Source: Costus lasius
Taxonomy: Eukaryota; Streptophyta; Magnoliopsida; Zingiberales; Costaceae
Length of the DNA stretch: 64,000 bases
Assembly (NCBI GenBank): GCA_027563935.2
Contig: CM050450.1
Span: forward strand, 33,033,439-33,097,438
Reading direction: 5' to 3'
Position 1 is the first letter of the stretch, and each line of letters begins with the position of its first letter. A program made the translations under genes and the position numbers. Below are positions 57,104-64,000 of this stretch, in pieces. A model generated the notes under the pieces. That model made no database searches, was not told where the DNA came from, and saw only the letters and a list, made by a program, of their open reading frames with translations.

Positions 57104-59069
57104 TGTTGGGAAACCCCAGATTTTACAATTTTTACAGAGATTACAATACATGCACTGCTGAATAATATCTCCAAAATAAGCTGGTCCCAAAAACCTAGTG
57201 AAGATTGTCTTGCGAGGGGGTCGACACGATGAGATAGTAAATACCTTAGGGGCAAGATGAGGCCGATGTCGAGGTAGGCGCCCAAGCGTGCACCCTCTAC
57301 AGTCTCACACACACGGATGCCTCGAGCTCTCTTCTTCCACGCCCGGTGCTAGCCTCGGGAAGAAGATCCAAGCCTTAGGGAGATCTCCAATTCACTTGTG
57401 TCAACCTTGAAGGAAGGATGCACCAAGAGGTTGGAGGAGGAGATGAAGACGCCAAGGTTTTCTTCAACTTGCGCCAAGAAGAAGAAGGGAAGGAAGGCTT
57501 GCGGCTAGAGGAATAGAAGTTGTGCCACTCTCTTCTTGCTCTCACCCTTTGGAGTGCTCACGCAAATTGAATTGATGTCGTATGTTCAAAAGGCTCACAC
57601 ATGCATGCTAATATATAGATGCAAGGGAGGGGCAGTAACACAAAGGGTGGAGACGCAAAATAGCATGAAGGATGTGGCTAGGGTTAGGGTTTGGAGCAAT
57701 TAGGGTTTAGGTTTTAGAAACTCTCCAAGAGATTTCCATAAACCCCTTGCAATTGCCCAAGACTTACCAAAGAAGTCTATCATGCCTTAGATGCATCAAG
57801 CCTTTCCATAGATGCAAGGTTTCCATCCAAGCATAAAGGGAGAGGTGTCAATTCCTTCCAAAGGAAGCAACATGCGCCCACTCCTCCCCATTATGCCCTT
57901 AGGCGCCAATGGGAGGAGATTTCTCCCCATTATACCCCTTTAGCCAATTCCTCTTCATGATAACTAGTTATTGGGCCTCATTGGGTAATGAGCTAGCCCA
58001 AACTTCATTGCATGGGTTGATTAAGCAATTGGATCCAATCCAATGCAACCCTAATCCAAATGTGACTAATCTTGGTCAATTTCGGGTCAACCTGCCAAAA
58101 ATGAAGTTTGGCTCTAATAACTCTCTTCCTTCTCTTCAGGTCCATTGGCGCTGACGAAATCACCCAAATAGATCTGAGTTATCCAATAACTCGATCATAA
58201 GGCTTCCCGATCAATACGAGAACTCGAGTATTAAGGTGTGCGACCCTGTAGGTTCCTCTGACATTAGTAGTGTTAACCTAAGGTCACCACAAGCAGTGAG
58301 TGGCACCTAGCAGTGCATTGTTGCTACCCAAGTCATCGGAATGAATATCGACATCGACATCTCCATCATCGCAACTAGGTACAGATGCATTATAGTCTCT
58401 TTGCCGAACTGATATTCGATTGGACAAGTGTATCACCACTTATTCTCACCTAATCACATGGTTATGACTAAATCAAGTTGTCACCTAGTTATGGCCATAC
58501 ACTTTTAGTCATAGAACCATAGAGGAGCTCCATGGATATCAAGCTTCCCTTAGGAAGGGGCAAATCCTCTGTCTGTACACTAACCTTCTCATATGGGTCG
58601 TGACATGCTCAATGACAACCATTATTACCTCCCAACTATGGTGAGGTGTTCGGTTGTATCAAAGCAAGTCCCTAACCATATAGAATGGCCAATGACCTCA
58701 AGTCAAGGGATCAATGCATCTCCTGTCATTTGTGAGGATAACTCATGACATCAAGTCATAGCCTCATAGCGGGTCGGTCCAGTATATCCACCACTGATAT
58801 ATCCATATGTCTGTGTTAGCACCTCGTACCTAACTAGCCCACGTACCAGTCTCTCACGTACCATAGCTATCCCATATCCACTAAGGTACATTGACTGGGG
58901 ACAATAGTTTGAGCACAGATCCAATCTGTCTGTAGGGACATTATCATGTAAGTACATGATCGCAGATGTAAACAAACAATGATAACGACAGTGCTAGAAT
59001 GATATAAATATTAGAGTCAAGTAGTACAAATATGAACCAATACTAGGTCTTAAGGCATATACACCAACA
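57104..59069 (-). repeat. C2 3' LTR (1966 bp)
   Basis: The plus strand starts TGTTGGGAAACC and ends CATATACACCAACA. Stretches such as 57890-58150 and 58560-58640 match the C1 LTR. The partner LTR is outside the window. Confidence 0.88.
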
Positions 59070-59099
59070 ATCTTCCACTTGCACTAAGACCTAGAAGTT

Positions 59100-60660
59100 G
59101 AGCAACATCAACCCCATATCTCTAGTATGACCATCATGCTTCTACTGCGCCAAAGCCTTGGTCTACAAGATTGTTCTCTGTGTCAACTCTACTAATCTTG
59201 ACATCACCTCGGTCAATGATTTCTCTAATCAGGTGAAATCTTCTGAGTATGTGTTTGGACCTTTGATGAGACCTTGGTTCCTTGGCTTATGCAATTGCCC
59301 CATTATTGTCACAGTAGGTCACAGTAGAGCTCAATGGGATCCACTACACTTGGAACCACCAGAAGTTCAGAAATGAACTTCTTCATCCAAATGGCTTTTT
59401 TGGATGCCTCAGAAGAGGCCATATACTCAGCCTCGGTTATAGAATCAGCTATGGTGGATTGCTTGAAGCTCTTCCAGCATACAGCGCCTCCATTCATCTT
59501 GAACACATAGCCAGCCTGGGATCTGAAGTCATTAGGGTCAAACTGGAATGACGCATCAGTGTAGCCCTGAACACTGAGCTCTTCCTATCCCCCATAGACC
59601 AAGAACAGATTCTTAGTTCTTCTTAGATACTTAAGGATGTTCTTTACAGCCACCCAGTGCTACAGACCTGGCTTGGATTGGTATCAACTGGTTATGCTCA
59701 CAGCATAAGCCACATCTAGTCTAGTACACAACATTGTATATATGATCGATCCCACTGCCGAAGCATAGGGTACTTGACTCATGTCATCCCTCTCAACCTG
59801 TGTGGTGGGACACTGGCTCTTTGAGAGAGTAAGGTCATGTCTCACTGGAAGATACCCCTTCTTGGATTGCTCCAAGTTGAACCTCTCTAGGACCTTATCA
59901 ATGTAGGTACTCTGACTAATGGCCAGGAGCCTCTTGGATCTATCCCGGTAGATCCTCACGCCTAGGATATAGACGGCCTCCCCTAAGTCTTTCATCTCGA
60001 AACACTTCCCCAACCATGTCTTCACAAACTGAAAACTAGGGATGTCGGTTCCGATGAGCAGTATGTCATCGACATACAAGACCAGAAAAGTCACCAAGCT
60101 CCCACTGAATTTTCTGTACACACAGGCGTCATCTTCGCTTTTGATAAAGCCATAATCTCTCACAGCTTCATCAAACCGAAAATTCCAACTTCGAGATGCT
60201 TGCTTAATCTATAAATGGATTTTTTTAACCTGCAGACTTTATTGGCATCTGTAGAATGGATGAAACCATCAGGTTGTGTCATATACACATCCTCTGTCAG
60301 CCTTTCGTTAAGGAACGCTGTCTTAACATCCATCTATCATATCTCATAGTCATGATATGCAGCTATAGCAAGCAGAATTCAAATGGATTTGATCATGGCA
60401 ACTGGCGAGAAGGTTTCATCATAATCCACCCCGTGGACTTGTTTGAATCCTTTAACCACTAATCTACCCTTATAGGTAACTATGTTGCCATCCATGTCAG
60501 TCTTCCTTTTGAAGACCCATTTACATCCTATGGGTTTTACCCCATCAGGCAGCTCAACCAAATCCTATACTTGGTTAGCTGACATAGAATCCATCTCGGA
60601 TCGCATGGCCTCAAGCCATCTCTCAGAGTCTGGTCCACTAACTGCCTCATCATAATTATT
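59100..60660 (-). pseudogene. C2 pol: RT and RNase H, with stops
   Basis: The minus-strand copia polymerase reads from 60660 leftwards. It shows EAVSGPDSERWLEAMRSEMD, then WVFKRKTDMDGNIVTYKGRL with VDYDETFSPVAMIKSI, then QMDVKTAFLNERL, the catalytic LYVDD box (about 60070-60090), YILGVRIYRDRSKRLL, and the RNase H motif ITEAEYMASSEASKKAIWMK (about 59390-59450). In-frame stops lie at about 60570, near 60345 and elsewhere, and one shift lies near 60180. Much less decayed than C1 pol, but not functional as it stands. At 60660 the expected upstream codons are replaced by the G3 insertion. Confidence 0.85.
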
Positions 60661-60704
60661 TATTTATTTTATTATTTAGTTTAGTTTGTTTTACGCGTGA
60701 GTCG

Positions 60705-62427
60705 TGATGTGTTATCTGCCTTATCAGTTATCCTTATTCCTAATCCTTACCTTAAGTCTAACACAGTTGTCGGCTGCCACTCGAAACATTACAGCTGCCT
60801 GAATCGCCACTGTCGCTCGCTGGAAAGCTTCATCATCGCCCTTTCTCGTCGTGTCAGATTGTTCGCTGTCCTTCCTCGTCGTCATTCCTCGCCTCGTGAC
60901 CCGCTTCCTCACCGTGAACATCCAAGGTTAGGGTTCACTCCTCGCGCTGGAAAGCTTCAACAGGATGGTTCCCAAGTGATTTTCGGCGGCGAAAGGTTCG
61001 GGCTTAGCTTCGATTAATGACGAAGACGCACCGCCTGATGGGGACACACGCGCACTCCGGTGATCCAAGCGGCACCGAAAGATACCCAAGCGGTACCTCT
61101 GCTCCCTATCGGTCCGCACAGACATCCAACCAGCTCAAGAGCTTCACCCAGTCCAAGCGCGCCTGCAAACCTCGGCATCGCCTCCAGCCCAAGTTTCTCC
61201 TCCAGCCCAAGCGCCAGCCCAAGCGCTCGCCAGCCCCGCGAAGCTTCCAGATCTCGGCTGATTTTCTCCAAATCCTCTTCTAATCCTTGATTAGTTGTCA
61301 TCTGTAACTAATCAAGATTCTCTTTTGCTCTATAAATAAGAGCCTTCAAACGATGTAAAAGGGCAGATTGAATATGATTTCTACAGCTTTGTTTCCTCCA
61401 GTTTTGCTCTGTTATGCTGGTGAACTGTCCCAGCTCGCTTTTCTTTCCGGTTCTTGTTTTCGTGATTAGAGGTAGGTTGTCCGCCCCTCAGCTCTTCCCC
61501 TCCGATCATCCTTCTTGCCAATAGAAGGATTGGTTCGAGCCCGCTGCTACTAGTGCTATCACTAGGCAGTAGCTTCATTCCATGTTTCCCCAGGCTGATT
61601 TACTCTGCCATGGAAGCCTCGTCGCACCCCTTTACTGTTAGTTTAAGGGCAATATGGAGGGAATGTCTCCGCCCCCTATCTCGTGTTCTTGGAATGTAAT
61701 AACCACCGCTGTGAGGTCGCTGATGAACTGCACGATAGAAGCGGACCCTGTTCTGGCGTGAAACAAGAATCGGCTCCTTCTACCTGGTGAGTCCATCCAT
61801 CTGAGTCTTTTGTGAGATTTGTTCTTGTAGATTGCTAGTTTGCCTGCACTTTATTATTGTTGCTCAAGTCAGTCATTTTCTGGATTTCATCGTTCATCTT
61901 GATGCTGCTGCAATGTTCTTGAACCTTTCCGATTTATCTGCCGTCTACCGCCTCTTGTTTCTCCCCCCCTGTTTCCACACTGCTCTGTAGTTATTTACGC
62001 CTGCTGACTCTACAATCTGGTTACCATTTTATTGTTTTTTTTTTTACATTCGCTGCCCCTCTGTATCGTCTGCTTCATTTGCTTCCTGCATCGCTTGTTC
62101 TGAATATTATGCCTACTGAACTCTGCAATCAAGTCACCATGTTATTACGTTTATCATTTACGGTTTCCCTGCATCGTCTGCTCGTTTACTTTCCCTGCAT
62201 CGCTTGCTCTGTAATTGCTTGCGCCTACTGATTCTGCTACCTGGTTATTATTTTGTTGCGCTTAACATTTACTGCCTCCCTGCATCGTCTGCTCGTTTAC
62301 TTTCCCTGCATTGCTTGCTCTGCAATCTGGTTACCATTCCATTGCGTTTACCGTTTTATTATTGCTTTCAACCTTTCTGTTGCCTCTCCGTATCGTCGGC
62401 TCCGGCACCGTGCCTGGGCTTACGTCA
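60705..62427 (+). repeat. G3 5' LTR (about 1.7 kb, left end uncertain)
   Basis: The right end is firm: acgtca, then atc, then the PBS. The left end is chosen at TGATGTGTTATC (60705) because TGATG pairs with CGTCA as near-inverted ends. The C2 text already stops at 60660, so the LTR might start a little earlier (a TG at 60687). Near its 3' end a 111-bp unit (tgcatcgtctgctcgtttac...) is repeated from 62170 and 62281. Small frames inside match nothing. Confidence 0.65.
61331..61338 (+). promoter_or_regulatory. Probable G3 LTR promoter (TATA box)
   Basis: tataaata in the context ctctataaataagagcc, about 1.1 kb before the LTR end. It is the clearest TATA box in the LTR. Confidence 0.55.
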
Positions 62428-62430
62428 ATC

Positions 62431-62442
62431 TGGTATCAGAGC
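62431..62442 (+). other. G3 primer-binding site, initiator-Met type
   Basis: TGGTATCAGAGC, three bases after the LTR end. Perfect match to the plant initiator tRNA-Met 3' end. Confidence 0.92.
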
Positions 62443-62514
62443 CTGATTCATTAGGCTAAACCACACCCTGCTTGTCTTTTTTCGGATTTATCGTTCTTCA
62501 TAAAACATCGCACT

Positions 62515-64000
62515 ATGACAACTAGATCTGGAGTAAATTACCAGCTCCCAAATCCCACTGAACGAAACCAAAATGAAGGAACCACTGAGCTCTCCAATGT
62601 GTTGATCACACGATTAATAGAGCGAATAGAGGCGTTAGAAGCAGCAGTTCATCGAACTGATGCTCGCCTAGAACAGTTAGAGGGTCAACCTGGGATCCGA
62701 GGAACTCCTCCTCTGCCGCCATTGAGGCTGGCAACTGAAGAACCCCATCTGTTTCAGCCAGACGCGGCCCCTAGAGAGCCTTATCGTAGGAATCCTGTTA
62801 GGCGTGTTGACTTCCGTGAAGAAGAAACAACCTGGGAACTAGGCCACCCGCGGCCTCGTGCCCCCCACCCTCGTTCACGAGAGGACGACGATGTCCGACG
62901 CCTCGTGAAAATCTCTCCGCCCCATTTCGATGGAAGCTTAGACCCTCGAGTGTTCCTAGATTGGACAACCGCTACCGATCACTACTTCGATTGGAGCCAC
63001 ATGCCTGAAAACCTGCGTGTGAACTTCGCACGCCTCCTATTGCTTGGACCTGCAAAGCTACATTGGCTCAACATTGAACGCCAACGTGAGCGGAACTACA
63101 TGCCGCCGATAGCTAGTTGGGAAGACATGAAAGCCCGGCTTCGGGACAAGTATGTTCCCCCATCGTATCGCCAACGATTACTTGATCAACTAAGTAGTCT
63201 TTCCCAAGGAACCAGCCCTGTCGCCGAGTACATGGCTCGGTTTGATGAATTGTTGATCCGATGCGACTTAGACGAGGACCCTAGTTTTACCTTAGCTCGT
63301 TTTAAAAACGGATTGCGTCTTGAAATTCGTCGTGCACTAACGACCGGAATCAATGACTCCTTGGACCTCGTCTTTCAACGTGCTTGTGAGATTGAGCAAG
63401 ATCTCAAGCAAGCCTACACACGCCCCTCCTATGTTCCCAAACCAGCCGACCCTTCCCTGACACATCATAGGAGTGTTGCCAATCCTAGAACCGTTAACAG
63501 ACCAGCTGCCAATGAAAGAGTTCACTCACCCATTCAAGACAAAGGCAAGTTACCAGTCCATGCTGGGCCCAGTCGGCCTACTTGTCACCATTGTCACCAA
63601 CCCGGCCATATGATTCGGGAATGTCCCCATCGTGCGCTACATGTTAGTGAGGGATCACCCTTTTTACGTGTAGATGAGCCCCAACCCGAGCCCTATGAGT
63701 CCGAACCCACTAAGGATGATCCAAACGTCAACGAGGTTGACCCCGAACACTACTCTAGTGAAGAAGAAGAGTCGACCCCAGCTCTAGCCGTTGTGCGATG
63801 CACTTTAGCTCACCCTAAGCCAACCGAAGATTGGAAACGTACCAGTATCTTCTATACCTACACTAAGTGCAATGGACATTCATGCAAAATCGTTATAGAT
63901 AGTGGGAGCAGTCTTAACGTTGTTTCTCGATCAGCCGTGACCAAGTTCGGACTAACCTTAGAACCACACCCAAATCCCTACTCCATAGCTTGGGTTGACA
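62515..64000 (+). CDS. G3 gag-protease polyprotein, open to the window edge
   Basis: The frame is open for 495 codons from ATG 62515, 73 bases after the PBS, with no stop or shift. Residues 26-57 form a likely coiled coil (RLIERIEALEAAVHRTDARL). A retrotransposon gag (capsid) domain spans about 130-300, from KISPPHFDGSLDPRVFLDW to CEIEQDLKQAY. A zinc knuckle CX2CX4HX4C lies at C357, C360, H365 and C370. An acidic linker (SSEEEES) follows, then an aspartic protease starting near 440 with its catalytic IDSGS at D462-G464. Gag and protease share one frame, as in single-ORF plant gypsy elements. RT and the rest should follow beyond the window. The start is the first Met after the PBS. It may still be a coding-competent element. 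Confidence 0.88.
   Translation, partial: MTTRSGVNYQLPNPTERNQNEGTTELSNVLITRLIERIEALEAAVHRTDARLEQLEGQPGIRGTPPLPPLRLATEEPHLFQPDAAPREPYRRNPVRRVDFREEETTWELGHPRPRAPHPRSREDDDVRRLVKISPPHFDGSLDPRVFLDWTTATDHYFDWSHMPENLRVNFARLLLLGPAKLHWLNIERQRERNYMPPIASWEDMKARLRDKYVPPSYRQRLLDQLSSLSQGTSPVAEYMARFDELLIRCDLDEDPSFTLARFKNGLRLEIRRALTTGINDSLDLVFQRACEIEQDLKQAYTRPSYVPKPADPSLTHHRSVANPRTVNRPAANERVHSPIQDKGKLPVHAGPSRPTCHHCHQPGHMIRECPHRALHVSEGSPFLRVDEPQPEPYESEPTKDDPNVNEVDPEHYSSEEEESTPALAVVRCTLAHPKPTEDWKRTSIFYTYTKCNGHSCKIVIDSGSSLNVVSRSAVTKFGLTLEPHPNPYSIAWVD

Larger units (their letters stand above)
57104..60660 (-). mobile_element. C2: copia-type element, 3' half
   Basis: This is a minus-strand copia with its 3' LTR at 57104-59069, a purine tract (gcaagtggaagat) and RNase H and RT coding behind it. 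The rest is separated by the G3 insertion at about 60661 and lies outside the window. The LTR resembles that of C1. Confidence 0.85.
60661..64000 (+). mobile_element. G3: Ty3/gypsy element, 5' part (LTR, PBS, gag, protease start)
   Basis: This plus-strand gypsy element is inserted into C2 pol and runs off the right end of the window. A clean LTR, a perfect PBS and a gag-protease frame without any stop over 495 codons make it the best preserved retroelement here. Clade is uncertain; the protease text (KCNGHSCKIVIDSGSS) resembles chromoviruses. Confidence 0.85.

Noticed and set aside
14593..62427. G1 3' LTR and G3 5' LTR both measured as 1723 bp, suggesting one family
   Set aside because: Their sequences do not align beyond the TGATG start, and the G3 left end is uncertain; the equal length is a coincidence.
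62431..62442. tRNA gene at TGGTATCAGAGC
   Set aside because: Only the 3' complement is present next to an LTR end; this and the sites at 35545 and 11209 are primer-binding sites. No tRNA cloverleaf was seen in the window.
62204..62459. Overlapping plus-strand frames near the G3 LTR end
   Set aside because: They arise from the 111-bp repeat in the LTR and run into the PBS; no protein family matches.

Overview
This window is plant nuclear DNA from an angiosperm. I can support one probable functional host gene. Nearly everything else is nested transposable elements: Ty3/gypsy, Athila-type and Ty1/copia LTR retrotransposons, plant L1-type LINEs, MITEs and remnants. The primer-binding sites (initiator-Met and Asp tRNA types), TG...CA long terminal repeats, LINEs with zf-RVT or RNase H ends and an NHL/LEA-2 gene are all typical of flowering plants. 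The host gene is much GC-richer than its AT-rich surroundings, as is common in monocots, but that is only a hint about the lineage.

Left part (1-17.5 kb). A chromovirus-like gypsy element (G1, plus strand) enters from outside the window, with its pol at 1-1370 and 13909-14671 and its 3' LTR at 14593-16315. A Tekay/Del-like gypsy element (G2, minus strand, 1371-13903, target duplication aagct) sits inside the G1 integrase. G2 is itself split by a 2.8-kb solo LTR (4549-7376, duplication caaat). G1 lies in the LTR of an older Athila-type element, of which the LTR end, Asp-type PBS and gag start remain (16316-17505).

Middle left (17.5-24.7 kb). This stretch holds a hairpin, a Tourist-like MITE (18642-18937), a short minus-strand reading frame with an upstream TATA box, and a 21-bp minisatellite. 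The minisatellite is interrupted by a solo Athila-family LTR (20292-21955) and a 500-bp hAT-like MITE (22513-23012). Arrays of a GTTGATACAC-like word flank the region and switch orientation around a fragment of a Ulp1/C48 protease gene (23951-24124). This may be the wreck of a Ulp1-carrying DNA transposon.

Centre (24.7-51.5 kb). An Athila-type element (A1) is bounded by the duplication tgtat. It has two full direct LTRs (24734-26580 and 49072-50916) and, unusually, a third, truncated, inverted LTR piece as its right terminus (50963-51455). A1 keeps gag and protease but lacks reverse transcriptase and integrase. Nested in it are a copia element with 2225-bp LTRs (C1, 28574-37785) and a roughly 5.5-kb LINE (L1, 39057-48347), which in turn contains a 3.8-kb solo LTR (43611-47438).

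Right part (51.5-64 kb). After A1 the repeat flank resumes, followed by the single host gene (NHL/LEA-2 membrane protein, 52601-53329). Then come a 5'-truncated LINE with an RNase H domain (54360-56050), a decayed copia integrase (56055-57103), and the 3' half of a second long-LTR copia (C2, 57104-60660). The last element is a gypsy element (G3) with 5' LTR, PBS and a fully open gag-protease frame running off the end of the window.

Across three LTR-insertion junctions with clear target duplications the older coding frame rejoins exactly when the insert and one duplication copy are ignored, as it also does for the inner solo LTR in L1. This gives a readable order of events. The retroelements act in cis as insertions only; no operon-like cooperation is implied.
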